NCBI GenBank assembly: GCA_016713585.1
Contig: JADJOV010000023.1
Coordinates: 434,001 to 498,000, forward strand
Reading direction: 5' to 3'
Length of the DNA stretch: 64,000 bases
DNA from: Bdellovibrionales bacterium
GTDB lineage: Bacteria > Bdellovibrionota > Bdellovibrionia > Bdellovibrionales > Bdellovibrionaceae
Below are positions 20,525 through 29,998 of this stretch, in pieces. Every line of letters starts with the position of its first letter. Positions within the stretch are counted from its first letter, which is position 1. Under the pieces are notes generated by a model. It was not told the DNA's origin and did no database searches. It saw only the letters and a list, made by a program, of their open reading frames with translations. The translations under genes and the position numbers were made by a program.

Positions 20525-22782
20525 CTACGTGTGTTTTTTAAAATCAATATCAGAAACAGGAATCTCAATCACCATTTTTGTTCCTCTTGGTTCATTCCCA
20601 AATGCGCGAATAATTCCATTGTGATCTTCAACAATCTTTTTCACAATTGCCAAACCCAAACCTGTCCCTGATTCTTTGGTGCTAAAATAGGGATCAAAAA
20701 CCTTCTGCAAATCGGTCGCAGGAATGCCTGGCCCATTATCAGTCACATAAATTCTCAACACCTTCATGACCGGCTCGTATTTGGTTCGGAACTGAATTCG
20801 GATGGGTGGATTCTGAGGATCTGAATGACACGCTCCTAGTGAATTATCGACCAAATTCACAAAGACTCGACGCATTTGATCCGGGTCAAATCTAAACTCA
20901 GGGACACCCTGTCCTGGATTATATTCAAAATGAGCGTTGACGTGAGAGTGTCTGAAAATCATCAACACTTCATCTATAGTTTTGTGAATCGATCCTCGCA
21001 CTGGTCGGGTCTGCGGAAGTCTCGCAAATTGAGAAAATTCGTTAACCAGATTCTTGAGATGGTTCACCTGCTTAACGATCATTTCTGTCGATTCTCGAAA
21101 TGCAGGATCTTGAATTTGTCCACCAAACTTCCTGAGAATTCGTTCTGCCGAAAGCCGAATTGGAGTTAATGGATTCTTAATTTCGTGGGCAATACGACGA
21201 GCCACCTCGGTCCAAGCAGCCGCCCTCTGAGCATTCACAATCAAAGTCAAGTCGTCAAAGACAACGACCTTTCCGATCTCGAGGCCTTGCTCATCCTTTA
21301 AAATCGAGAGCGTCATCAAGAGAGGAATCTCGCGCCTTCCACATTAATTTTGATTTCTTTCTGAAGACTTTCTGCTTTATTTTCTTGCATGGCCCGCAAG
21401 AGCTAAGCAAAAATCCGAAAATACTCCAGCGTCAACAAATCCCTGACTGACCGACCGAGGTATTTCGTCGGATCAATCTTGAGTAAATTGGCGGCGAGAC
21501 GGTTGATAGTTGTAATCTTGTTTGCCTTATCCACTGAAATAACCCCAGCGCTCACATTTCGCAAAACCACTTCAATGTAACTCAAGGTCTCACGCAGGTG
21601 ATTATTTGAGGCGGCCAGATCCAAGGTCATCTGATTGAAACTCGACACCAAAAAAGAAATCTCTTCACTCCCCGTTTTAATATTTAGTGGTGTATAATCT
21701 CCTTGCACCACCCGCTTCGTCGCTCGCCCGAGCTGGACCAAGGGTATAGCCAACTGTCTGGCCAAATGAAAACCAAACCATGTTGCCGCAAGCAAAATGA
21801 CCAAGGTCATCAAAAACAACACAATTAAATAAATAGACTTTAGTGGGTATTCAAGTGGATTAATATCTCTGAAATCCTCATAGGCCGAAGAAACATCGTT
21901 CATTCTTGAAACCAGCGAAAGCGGAACAAAACTAGACACCACAATAGCCCCGCCCTCAACGCCTTCCTGCACCGGAACAATCACTCGTACCAGATTTCCG
22001 TCTCCAAATTGATGAATAGTGCTCGCTTCGATCTGAGATTTAATACCTTTTTGCAGAAATTCGAGTGAAACTGGTGGGACATGAAAAATGGCATCTTCGT
22101 TGGCTACTGAGCTCTGACGCTCACCGAACATTGACGGATAGTACTCAACAGCATCGAGTGCATATTGATCCCTCATTAACTTTATCTTTTTCTGTAAAGC
22201 CTGACGCCCCAATCCTCTAACCTGAGAAGCGACTTGGTGAGCAAAATGATAATTTCTTTTTTTCGCATTGAAATAGTAGGCATTCTGAACTTCAAGTGAG
22301 CTTTTCAGGATGCCCACCATTTTGATACTGAACCACCGATCAAAACTTGAGTTAATATAAAAAACAGAAATCACAAACATCAAAACAGTTGGCACAAAAC
22401 TAAAGGCCACAAATGCCGCCACAAGTTTTGCTTTCAAGCTGCTCCCAAAGAGCCCACTCCGACGCTCAACGAAGACTTTGACAACATTTCGAAATATCAA
22501 AAACAATAGCAATAGCAGAATGATGATATTAAAATTGACCAGTCCAAAAAAGAAAATACTGTGAACAAAGGGAAGTTGCTGACTTGTAGAAAAAAGCCGA
22601 ACCTCAAACAAGGTCAAAAAAACAAAAGTAAACGAAAGCAAAAAAATAAAGAAAATTTCTCTCTTTCTTTTCTTCTGTTCACGAGGTCCCGTATCCAAAT
22701 CAACTGAAGACACCGTCTCTGAAGTTACAGTTCCTGCGACCACAGTCTCTGGATTCTTCTGCTCTGAAGGTTTCAAAACCAT
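20525..22782 (-). pseudogene. ntrY: NtrY-like sensor histidine kinase, interrupted
   Basis: A membrane histidine kinase of about 750 residues. N-terminal part: four hydrophobic segments (about residues 40-150 and around 320), extracytoplasmic sensor region, HAMP, then PAS (LRNVSAGVISVDKANKITTIN). C-terminal part: H-box HEIKNPLTPIRLSAERI, and ATP-binding N, G1 and G2 boxes (NLVDNSLGAC, DNGPGIP, GTGLGLAIVKKI). Continuity is broken by an in-frame TAG at 21403-21405 and a one-base loss near 21331-21337; with both corrected the PAS runs into the kinase core. It is the partner of the NtrX-like regulator directly downstream. The lesions are not in an A/T homopolymer, so real inactivation should be considered. 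Confidence 0.8.
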
Positions 22783-22788
22783 GGATCC

Positions 22789-23358
22789 TTATTTTGTTCT
22801 TGTTGAAGAGGGGCGCTTGGTATTTTTGGTCGTCTTGGTTTTTTTAGTTCCGCGCATTTTAATTTCTTGCAAAAGATCTAGCATCTTCAGAACAACTTGG
22901 GCTGTTTCAATTCCTTTATGGCCATGGGCCCCGCCGACTCGAGCAAACGCCTGCTCTTCATTGTCGGTGGTCAACACTCCAAACCCGATAGGTCTACGAG
23001 TTGCAAGCATCAATTGGGTGATCCCACGTTCAACCGAATTGCAGACATAATCATAATGGGATGTTTCCCCTCGGATAACAGCGCCAAGGGCAACGACGCC
23101 GTCACAATCCCCGTCCAAGAGTAAGGCTTGACAGGCCAAGGGAATCTCAATGGCGCCAGGAACCTGGACGGTTGTAATCTGAACACCAGCCGCGAGAAGC
23201 GTCGAGCGAGCCCCTTCTTCAAGACGCTCGGTGATTTCAGAATTAAACTGAGCGGTGACGATTCCAATTTTTAGCTTGTTCTCGGTTTTATTCGTTTTTA
23301 CTGTCACTTTTTGGTTTTCTGCTTTTTCCAATTTTTTTGCCTTAATACTTTTCTTCAT
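22789..23358 (-). CDS. ribH: 6,7-dimethyl-8-ribityllumazine synthase
   Basis: Penultimate enzyme of riboflavin synthesis: condenses 5-amino-6-ribitylamino-uracil with 3,4-dihydroxy-2-butanone 4-phosphate. Family motifs seen: IVTAQFNSEIT, VPGAIEIPLA, GAVIRGETSHYDYVCN and GFGVLTTDNEEQA; the catalytic His is in the GETSHYDYV block. The core of about 150 residues carries unusual Lys/Thr-rich extensions at both ends. The ATG at 23358 is preferred (AGGA 5 bp upstream) over an ATG four codons earlier. It ends 6 bp before the kinase gene and lies 17 bp after ribBA, so it is part of a continuous operon. Confidence 0.95.
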   Translation of the reverse strand: MKKSIKAKKLEKAENQKVTVKTNKTENKLKIGIVTAQFNSEITERLEEGARSTLLAAGVQITTVQVPGAIEIPLACQALLLDGDCDGVVALGAVIRGETSHYDYVCNSVERGITQLMLATRRPIGFGVLTTDNEEQAFARVGGAHGHKGIETAQVVLKMLDLLQEIKMRGTKKTKTTKNTKRPSSTRTK

Positions 23359-23375
23359 GTTTTTCCTCATTCTCG

Positions 23376-24566
23376 CTAACCTCTGCTTTCACTTTGATTT
23401 TCAGAAGCTGGGGTCAGGGGAATTGTTTCCACGATCTCAACATCAAAAGCTTTAAGCCCCACCTTTCGATCTGAATGATTTGTCAAAAGGCGAATTTTTC
23501 GCAATCCCAAATCTCTTAAGATTTGCGCCCCTATTCCATAATCTCTGGTATCCACCTGAACCCCCTGGCCTGCGGCCTCAGGTTTTGGATCAAAAATTTT
23601 GAGCTCATTTTGAATCATTGGACTATTGAATCCTCTCAAAATAATAATGGTGCCAGCTCCCTCTTGATCAATGCGGCGGACACTTCTTGTCAAGAGCGAC
23701 TCTCCAGTCCTGAGGTTTGCAAATAAATCACGAATAAAATTATCAATATGAATTCGAACTAAATGTGGCTGCTTGGGATCGAATTCTCCTTTCTGAAGAA
23801 CTAAGTGTTCCACAGAGTCGATCTGATTTTTGAAAATTCGAACCTTCCACCCATTCGGAAGGGATCTTGAAAAATAAGCCTGGGTGTGATCTACAACTTC
23901 CGTCACCAAAGCCTCGTGCTGCAACCGGTACTGAATTAAATCGACAATAGTCCCGATTCTTAAGCCATGTTTCTTCGCAAACGAGATAAGATCAGGAACC
24001 CGAGCCATCGTCCCATCAGAATTCATCACTTCACAAATAACGGCTGCAGGGTTGAGTCCCGCAAGTTTAGCCAAATCCACACTGCCCTCAGTATGCCCAG
24101 CCCGCCGAAGAACGCCACCTTGCTGGGCTCGAATCGGAAAAACATGACCGGGACGATTGACGTCAGCGGGAGTCGCCTTTGGCTGGGATGCAACTCGAAT
24201 TGTATGGGCCCGATCCGCGGCAGAAATTCCAGTGGAAACACCGCTTGACGCCTCAATACTGACAGTGAAGGCTGTTTTGTTAGGCGTATGATTGAGCTCT
24301 TCTCGAACCATCAAGGTAAGCTGAAGATTTTCGATTTGCTGAGAACTCAAGGCGAGACAAATAAGGCCTCGAGCTTCGGCAGCCATAAAGTTAATCGCGG
24401 CGGGTGTGACATGGTCAGCTGCCAAAACCAAATCCCCTTCGTTTTCACGATCCTCATCATCAACCAAGATAACAATCTTCCCTTGACGAATATCGTGGAT
24501 GAGATCTTCGATGCTATCGAAGGATTGCTTGTTAACATCATCACGGCCAGGTCTAACTGCGGTCAT
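23376..24566 (-). CDS. ribBA: DHBP synthase with GTP cyclohydrolase II-like domain lacking zinc cysteines (RibBA/RibBX type)
   Basis: 396 residues. The N-terminal half is 3,4-dihydroxy-2-butanone 4-phosphate synthase with the acidic motif DDEDRENEGDL and the RPGHVFPIRAQQGGVLRRAGHTE block. The C-terminal half aligns with GTP cyclohydrolase II (DTRDYGIGAQILRDLG, LLTNHSDRKVGL), but where the family has HSECLTGDxFGSxRCDCG this protein reads HIDNFIRDLFANLRTG, so the three zinc-binding cysteines are absent. Cyclohydrolase activity is therefore unlikely and a separate enzyme would be needed elsewhere in the genome. Similar proteins have been described as RibBX. It overlaps ribE by 4 bp. Confidence 0.9.
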   Translation of the reverse strand: MTAVRPGRDDVNKQSFDSIEDLIHDIRQGKIVILVDDEDRENEGDLVLAADHVTPAAINFMAAEARGLICLALSSQQIENLQLTLMVREELNHTPNKTAFTVSIEASSGVSTGISAADRAHTIRVASQPKATPADVNRPGHVFPIRAQQGGVLRRAGHTEGSVDLAKLAGLNPAAVICEVMNSDGTMARVPDLISFAKKHGLRIGTIVDLIQYRLQHEALVTEVVDHTQAYFSRSLPNGWKVRIFKNQIDSVEHLVLQKGEFDPKQPHLVRIHIDNFIRDLFANLRTGESLLTRSVRRIDQEGAGTIIILRGFNSPMIQNELKIFDPKPEAAGQGVQVDTRDYGIGAQILRDLGLRKIRLLTNHSDRKVGLKAFDVEIVETIPLTPASENQSESRG

Positions 24567-25177
24567 GGAGATCTCATTTCTTTAATTTGCTTCTGAAAAG
24601 AGTGAATTAATGCCTTTGCCATCCAATCATATTCAAGATTTACAAAATCATGAACTCTGAACTCACTCAAGTTAGTTCGTTTAACAGTCTCGGGAATCAA
24701 ACATACACTCAAAATCGACCCTTTGACTTCATTGACAGTGAGGCTCACACCTTGAATTGTGATGCTCCCCTTCTTCCAAATAAGATCAGATTTGCCCGAG
24801 TCAAAGCTGACATCCAAAAGCCACGAGTCGCCAAAGCTTTCAGCTTTCACAACCTCACCGAGTTCGTCCACATGTCCAGAAACCAAATGTCCGTGAATGC
24901 GATCTCCAAAACGAAGGGATCTTTCAAGATTAACTGAATGAAGAGTCCAGGGCGCCTGAGTCCACCGCAAAACCTTCAGAGTCTCAGCGGCCAACGTGAA
25001 AGTCAGTAATTCTGGAGTGCATTCTTCAATGGTGAGACAAACTCCATTCACCGCCACACTATCTCCGAGTTTGATATCATCAAAAGTCAGAGGTCGTTGA
25101 ACTCGGATGCGAAGCGCCCGATCTAGATCCTGGGTCATCAAAATACTGGATTTTGCCTCTATAATGCCTGAAAACAT
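24563..25177 (-). CDS. ribE: Riboflavin synthase alpha subunit
   Basis: 204 residues with the duplicated lumazine-binding fold: first half MFSGIIEAKS...DSVAVNGVCLTI, second half GHLVSGHVDELG...GSITIQGVSLTVNEV. It dismutates two lumazine molecules to riboflavin. First gene of the minus-strand run ribE-ribBA-ribH-ntrY-ntrX-proS; ribD is absent here. The 75 bp upstream contain no FMN riboswitch that I can recognise. The stop overlaps the start of ribBA (ATGA). Confidence 0.95.
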   Translation of the reverse strand: MFSGIIEAKSSILMTQDLDRALRIRVQRPLTFDDIKLGDSVAVNGVCLTIEECTPELLTFTLAAETLKVLRWTQAPWTLHSVNLERSLRFGDRIHGHLVSGHVDELGEVVKAESFGDSWLLDVSFDSGKSDLIWKKGSITIQGVSLTVNEVKGSILSVCLIPETVKRTNLSEFRVHDFVNLEYDWMAKALIHSFQKQIKEMRSP

Positions 25178-25251
25178 GCCCTTTTAGCTACCATGCGGCA
25201 CAAGAAAGGGCCACCCAAAACTCGGGATGAAATGCGAGGTGTTAAAGCCTG

Positions 25252-26394
25252 TTATTTCGCCGGCGCTGCAGAAGCTGACTTGGCCAATGGAATATCTTCA
25301 ACAAGTCGTACGAGTCTAACTGTCGCACCTATTTGAACTCTCTCTTCTTCCTCATAGGTTAGCGTTAGAAAACTCACGTCCCGACCCACGGTGTTCACGA
25401 ATCCTTTGGCCACAGGATATTTTGCAATCCCATCATATTCGAGGGTTGAGTCACAAGGCTCTCCAGACCAAGTATAGAGTTCATTGTAAATCGCGAGCTC
25501 ATCCCCAACCTTGAGATTTACATTCGCACCACCCACGATCATCAAGTCAGCATCTTTATTTGCAAGAACCCGGGTAAACCAATCATCTGATTTAAATTTT
25601 GCACGCAAATCGTTCACGGCTTTTGTCAGGGCAGCCTTCGTGACTTTCGCAAGTGGAGTTTGAAAATAGACACTTGGACCCACAGTTATTCCTCCTAGAT
25701 TCAAACCGGCACCGAGCCTCGTCTTGGTCTGCTTGCTTGTAACATTGGAACTGGCCAAATTCATATATAGAGGAGCAGGACTCGTCGCATTTAGGCTTAG
25801 ATCAAGTTGAAAAAATTCAAATCCAACCTTGAGCATATCTACCGAAACTGCGTGGGCACCAGCCGGCGAAAAACCAAGAGACAAACCACCGCCTCCGAGC
25901 AATTCGAATGAATTCACTGATCCGCTAATAACTGCCTGGGGTTTGTTGACCATGCACCAGGCCTCCGTTGACTGGGTCGCCAAAACAGCGGGCTTCTCAG
26001 AAGGTCCCGCTAACCAACTTTTCATCAGAGTTTTATCAGAGCCGACCAAATTCAAAATCTTAGACTCTGGAAAGTCACCTGGACCATTAAGGGCAAATCG
26101 CGCCGGCGTCGGATTTGATTGCACTGGAGGCATGAGGCGAAAAGCAAAGTCCCCTGAGTTTTGTAGAACCCCAATCAACTGTTGATTTGCAACAAATTCG
26201 AAATCAAAGGTTCCCGCTGGACCAAAGTTAACCGACGGCGAGACGATTTTCTGAATCTCTACTATTCGTTTCAGTTGGCGCTTTTGGGAAACTGGCTGTT
26301 GCTCACAGGACTTTTCATTTCCCATCATAGTGAGCACCATTGGAAAAAGAAACAAAGTCTTTATTTTATTCTTTTTAAAAATCTCGAAATTCAT
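25252..26394 (-). CDS. Exported protein of unknown function
   Basis: 380 residues. The N-terminus (KKNKIKTLFLFPMVLTMMG, then NEKSCEQQ) looks like a signal peptide, with a possible lipobox-like cysteine at about residue 30, though it is not canonical. The mature part has Gly-rich stretches (LLGGGGLSLGFSPAG), a segment with alternating hydrophobic residues (ARLGAGLNLGGITVGPSVYF in character) and near the C-terminus LKVGDELAIYNE followed by TYEEEERVQIGATVRLVR, which resembles the small beta-barrel found at the end of FlgT- and CsgG-associated proteins. I cannot name it. Last gene before the riboflavin operon promoter region, same strand. Confidence 0.55.
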   Translation of the reverse strand: MNFEIFKKNKIKTLFLFPMVLTMMGNEKSCEQQPVSQKRQLKRIVEIQKIVSPSVNFGPAGTFDFEFVANQQLIGVLQNSGDFAFRLMPPVQSNPTPARFALNGPGDFPESKILNLVGSDKTLMKSWLAGPSEKPAVLATQSTEAWCMVNKPQAVISGSVNSFELLGGGGLSLGFSPAGAHAVSVDMLKVGFEFFQLDLSLNATSPAPLYMNLASSNVTSKQTKTRLGAGLNLGGITVGPSVYFQTPLAKVTKAALTKAVNDLRAKFKSDDWFTRVLANKDADLMIVGGANVNLKVGDELAIYNELYTWSGEPCDSTLEYDGIAKYPVAKGFVNTVGRDVSFLTLTYEEEERVQIGATVRLVRLVEDIPLAKSASAAPAK

Positions 26395-26787
26395 ATCAGA
26401 ACCCCTTTACTATTTGAAAGCCTGCTTAGTAACTTTCGTCGAGTTATTCTTCCCACTCACATCATCGGAATATCGACTTCAGTCTAAAGTGGGTCCAGGT
26501 CATGGTCCCTAGGACCGGCCAACTCATTGTAACTCATAGGTAATACTTTGAATTGTCTGTTTTTGAGACAAGCCAACCTACTGAATTTACAGAAATTTAA
26601 TAGTTCAAAAATTTCTGCGATTTTTTTCACGCGACAAGTCAATCGACATTGTCTTTTAAATTTCGTCGCAAGAACGATGCAAGAGGATCGAGTTGCACAT
26701 CCGCAGTGCCTGCTCAATGAAAATTTTGGAATTCCAATATTCCACTGACTTGATTTAACTCCCTCTATGAACCTGGGCCGGATCTTG
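26395..26787 (+). other. Intergenic region, no gene seen
   Basis: About 390 bp between the exported protein start and the pilin-like gene, AT-rich. It contains a short palindrome GGTCCCTAGGACC near 26503-26516 but no frame with a recognisable product. Promoters for both divergent flanking genes should lie here; I could not fix them. Confidence 0.5.
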
Positions 26788-27348
26788 ATGAGAGTCAGGT
26801 CCCCTTTGGGGAAGGGAAGGGAAGGGAAGGGAAGGGAAGGCAAATAAACAAATTAAGTAATACTAACGGCTTCACCTTAGTTGAGGCTTTAGTTGTTTCT
26901 GGAGTGATGCTCATGGTTCTCTTTGCTACCAGTAGTATGATGCTAACACAGTTCCGCGAGACAGAAAGTCTTTCACAAAAACTTTCTGTCTTGGATCTGG
27001 ACAAGCTGCTTATTCTGAATTCAGCTGGAAACGACATTTGCGCCAATGAAATGACAGCAAATCCTGCAACCTATACCATTCCGACTGCTACCTTCCCACC
27101 AGCCTCAGTTAATGTAAATAATCTTTATATGCATGCAGGCTCTCCCCAACTTTTGGCAGCCGTTAATCAGTCCGTGACGGGGGCTGGAACTTTTAAGATC
27201 TCAAGTATAAGCTTAACTGATTTTGCGGGGACCCCTGCCAGGTTCTGCGCCAGGAGGGGCCGGCGGAGGGGGATCCAAGTTTAATGACCTTACTCAAGCT
27301 TACTCTGGTGCAGCTGGCGGTCGCGGACAAGTCAATGTTTGGTGGTAA
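26788..27348 (+). pseudogene. Type IV pilin/pseudopilin-like protein, out of frame at a repeat and at a C-run
   Basis: The translated frame from about 26850 shows a prepilin peptidase site and hydrophobic helix: NTNGFTLVEALVVSGVMLMVLFATSS, with Gly at -1, Phe at +1 and Glu at +5, the class III prepilin signature. No ATG, GTG or TTG precedes it in frame back to the stop at 26751; the only sensible start, ATG 26788, is connected through the (GAAGG)6 repeat in the wrong frame. About 110 residues later a second shift at the C-run 27232-27235 separates a Gly-rich tail ending VNVWW at 27348; removing one C joins them. The product would be a minor pilin or pseudopilin of type IV pili or type II secretion. 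No other pilus gene is nearby. Confidence 0.65.
26811..26840 (+). repeat. Pentanucleotide repeat (GAAGG)6 at the start of a pilin-like gene
   Basis: Six perfect GAAGG units sit between the only upstream ATG (26788) and the prepilin cleavage motif near 26868. The unit length is not a multiple of three, so each gain or loss changes the frame. With the six copies present the ATG frame reads into TAA at 26844 or nearby; with five or eight copies it would join the pilin frame. Confidence 0.85.
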
Positions 27349-27636
27349 ATTCGCAGGAGTCCCACAATCCTTGTAGGCCAACTTTGCATTTTTTTGCGGT
27401 AGCTATGGCCAGTTGGGCCATTCCCCAGGATCTTTCTAGAAAGAGTGGGGATTCTGTGGATAACCCAGCTAGACGCTGGACAGGAAGTCCATTAAAAAGC
27501 GGACGGCATTTTAAGACCTTTCTCCGAGGATCAGATCCAAAAATTTGAGGAAAGAATGGAAGGTCCCTGCTCCTTCAATATGACGAGTAGGTCATCCATG
27601 ACTCATGGGCCTCTTGGCCGGCCCTGAAACCCGCCG

Positions 27637-27661
27637 TTGAACGCTCGTCGTGAGCGTCCAA
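27637..27661 (+). other. Conserved hairpin in HNH unit, copy A
   Basis: A 10-bp stem (one mismatch in this copy) with loop GTCGT, TTGAACGCTC paired with GAGCGTCCAA. It lies 24 bp beyond the HNH stop codon. There is no T-tract on the minus strand, so a classical intrinsic terminator is not supported; a recombination or cleavage target is an alternative. Confidence 0.6.
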
Positions 27662-27684
27662 GCAAAAAGAATCAGATGATGGAA

Positions 27685-28679
27685 TCAACATCCGGCTGTG
27701 TAACGAAATTTGTTGTGCGATGAGCACATCGGCCTTAAATTGAAGGGCTCATTTCCGCCACCGGCAAATCGAGGATGGACGTGGTCAACCTGGAGAAAAT
27801 GTTTTGACCCGCAAATCTTCCCAGTCCTTGAATCCTTAAATTGACACCCAAGATTCGGACTCAAAATGATTTTTTTGACCGAGGATGGAATCGGTTTCCC
27901 AGAGATATTCTGAGTGCCTTTGACTTCCGCCGCGGAATTTGACTCCGTGCTGGGGGAAGGCGACCTGTGATTCTTGACGGAAGCATTGACTCCGGTTCGC
28001 TGTTTTACATAGCGCTGAGCAAGACTCGTAATCACCTCAGCAAATGTGGCCCCGGGCAGGGCGTGGGATAAAGCTCCTTCGCTCGATCTAGAGTTTCCAT
28101 TTGCTCTTTGCTTAAGGTCAATTCAATTCTGACAGATTCATCTTTCTGAATTTTCTGCTTGAACTGAGTCTGCGGTGATAGGTTAAATTCCTTGGCCAAT
28201 ATCAACTCACTCTCTGGCCCGGTTTTATTCTCGAGCCTTGCAAGAAGGTCACTCTTTTCACTTGGCAAAAGCTGAGTTTTGTTTTCTTTCTTGGCAAGTC
28301 TGAGGACCTGCTGAACCTGAGACACTTGGGTTAACTTCAAGGTCCCATTTTCGATCTTGCTTCCAAGCTCTGGAACTTGCTGCATCATTCGCGCGGCATC
28401 GATTCGCCGCTGGGCACTGGCCGGAGTATAGCCGATCTCCCTGACCAAGTAATCAAACAAACTGGAGCAGGCCATGGGAAGGTAGAGCTTTCGCAGATCG
28501 ATCTCGAGAATAATTTGCAATATTTGATGGGTCAGTTTGCGCTCTTCGGCCACTCGGTTTTTAAGTTCGCAATGGAGTTCTTCGTTTTTGAGCTTGGACA
28601 AGTTTTCACAGGCAGATTGAGGTGCTTGAGATGCTTGAGATGCTTGAGCCACTTCGGAGGAGTTAAATTTTTCAGTCAT
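27685..28679 (-). pseudogene. DUF222/HNH endonuclease, copy A, frameshifted
   Basis: A protein of about 330 residues: an N-terminal helical DUF222-like region (EERKLTHQILQIILEIDLRKLY...SSLFDYLVREIGYTPASAQRRIDAARMM), a central helical segment, and a C-terminal HNH nuclease domain with CQFKDSRTGKICGSKHFLQVDHVHPRFAGGG and NLRPMCSSHN. The ATG at 28679 follows AAAGGAA by 7 bp. A one-base loss near 28070, relative to copy B, separates the HNH domain from the rest. In related genomes such genes are present in many copies; their activity is not established. Ser/Gln-Ala repeats (QASQASQAPQ) near the N-terminus reflect a 9-bp tandem repeat. Confidence 0.8.
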
Positions 28680-29089
28680 GGTTGATTCCTTTCTTGTTCT
28701 TGAAATTTCAGAAGGAGTATAGCATGGGTTTTTGGAGTGCATTTTTTAGGTTTTTGCGAAGTGAAATAGTCTTTGGAAGAGACGAATAGATTGCCTACAA
28801 ATTGCTAAAACGGCCCCCAGCGTGGCGATCAACGATAGGAGCCGGGACCACCGCATTTTCATTTTTTTAGTGAATCAGAGGCCGTCTGGTGAAAGAAAAA
28901 AAGTCGTCAACGGCGAAATGCATGACAAAGAGCATGATAAGCAAAAAATTTATACAACTGTAACTGTAGATGTAACTGTAACTGGCCTGCCTTCGACGGG
29001 CAGATACTCAAATTGATAGATGAGCTCAAGTCAAATTAAACCCGCATCCCCACAAATTCTAGAAAGAGGCCATTCCCCATTCGTCCACC

Positions 29090-29265
29090 ATAGAAAGAGG
29101 TACGGCGTCGATCCGAAACACCTGCAAAGCTACCTTGATGAATTCACTTTCAGATACAATCGTAGGCAAACTCCAATGGCAGCATTTCAGTCGTTATTGG
29201 GAATATCACTTCATCTGGGACCACTATCGATGGCAGAATTGACCGCCACTGCATCAACCCGATAA
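29090..29265 (+). mobile_element. Remnant of IS1595-family (ISXO2-like) transposase, C-terminus
   Basis: The translated stretch RKRYGVDPKHLQSYLDEFTFRYNRRQTPMAAFQSLLG matches the end of ISXO2-like transposases (YHGVxxKHLQxYLDEFxFRFNRR). Nothing upstream belongs to the catalytic domain, because copy A of the HNH unit ends about 20 bp before it. It is a non-functional fragment, perhaps the landing site of the HNH unit. Confidence 0.75.
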
Positions 29266-29418
29266 GCATTTATTGTGAATCAGTTTGGTCCGGCATTCTC
29301 CTGAGTTCGATCCAGATTTTTTAATCTACTCAATACAAAAATCATGGACTTTCAATATTGAGTGGTCCCCTCAGGATCCGTGACTTCCGCCGAGCTGTAC
29401 TACAGCTTAAGAAATTCC

Positions 29419-29745
29419 TTAGACTGACCCCTTCTCAAACCACAGTTTCTTCTCACTTCCAATTTGCGGAAGATACGCAGGCAAGCAATTTTCAGGGGTT
29501 ACAAGGTCTACCTTGATTGCAAGATCGGATTCTTCAAATTTTTCATGCAGATCACTGAGTTCTCTTGCTGTCAATGGTGGCGACGACTCTATCCATAGAT
29601 CCAAGTCCGAATATTTTCGAAATTGGGATGTAGCTCTTGATCCAAAAACAAAAAGAGCAAAATGAAGCTTTGCCTCAAGTTCAGACAAGAGAATGCTTTT
29701 TATTTTTTGTAGGGTCGCAATGTCAAGACCAGCGGGCTCACTCAT
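29419..29745 (-). CDS. Minimal nucleotidyltransferase (MNT, HI0073-like)
   Basis: A 108-residue protein with the nucleotidyltransferase signature: FGSRATSQFRKYSDLDLWIE supplies GSxxx...DxD and the third acidic residue is in IKVDLV. The ATG at 29745 is inside the stop region of the upstream HEPN-like gene (8-bp overlap), the typical arrangement of HEPN/MNT pairs. In characterised pairs the MNT protein AMPylates and silences the HEPN toxin. Here the partner appears truncated, see the next entry. Length and motifs are normal for the family. Confidence 0.8.
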   Translation of the reverse strand: MSEPAGLDIATLQKIKSILLSELEAKLHFALFVFGSRATSQFRKYSDLDLWIESSPPLTARELSDLHEKFEESDLAIKVDLVTPENCLPAYLPQIGSEKKLWFEKGSV

Positions 29746-29935
29746 GATTTTTGATTTTAAGCACAGAAAAAAGGTTAAGCACCCTCTGGACAAGCTTCCA
29801 GACAATTTCGTAACAATATTCAAAACGTTGAACAGTTCCATCCCGCTCAAGTTCGGTGGGTTGCAAGATAGATAACGCGTCACTCAGATTTCGAAGAGCA
29901 TCTTGTGCTGGTTGAAAAGAAATCGCCATATCCAT
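29738..29935 (-). CDS. HEPN/HI0074-like protein, short (truncated or frameshifted)
   Basis: 65 residues corresponding to the first half of the nucleotidyltransferase substrate-binding (HI0074/HEPN) family: LRNLSDALSILQPTELERDGTVQRFEYCYEIVWKLVQRVLN. Family members usually have about 130 residues and a second helix pair with a conserved Arg-x4-6-His region, which is missing. The frame closes at TGA overlapping the MNT start. The gene may be degenerate or the second half may have been lost. Confidence 0.65.
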   Translation of the reverse strand: MDMAISFQPAQDALRNLSDALSILQPTELERDGTVQRFEYCYEIVWKLVQRVLNLFSVLKIKNHE

Positions 29936-29998
29936 CTCCTAACATTTACTAGTACATCATACCTAATGAGCCCGGTGTCTTCATCAACTCGAACTATC

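Larger units (their letters stand above)
27590..29071 (+). repeat. 1.5-kb HNH repeat unit, copy A
   Basis: Direct repeat of the segment 40290-41742, very similar over its whole length by eye. It contains the HNH gene on the minus strand, about 95 bp of conserved non-coding sequence beyond its stop with a hairpin, and about 390 bp of conserved sequence upstream of the gene. Boundaries are sharp: GGTCATCCATGACTCATGGG on one side, CACAAATTCTAGAAAGAGGCC on the other. A short GGCCTCTT / AAGAGGCC inverted match lies near the ends. No transposase is encoded inside. Confidence 0.85.

Noticed and set aside
25178..25251. FMN riboswitch before ribE
   Set aside because: Only about 75 bp of leader and none of the conserved RFN elements could be seen.
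26484..26843. Minus-strand gene across the GAAGG repeat
   Set aside because: Its N-terminus is merely translated repeat (Pro/Phe/Ser units) and the rest has no recognisable domain.
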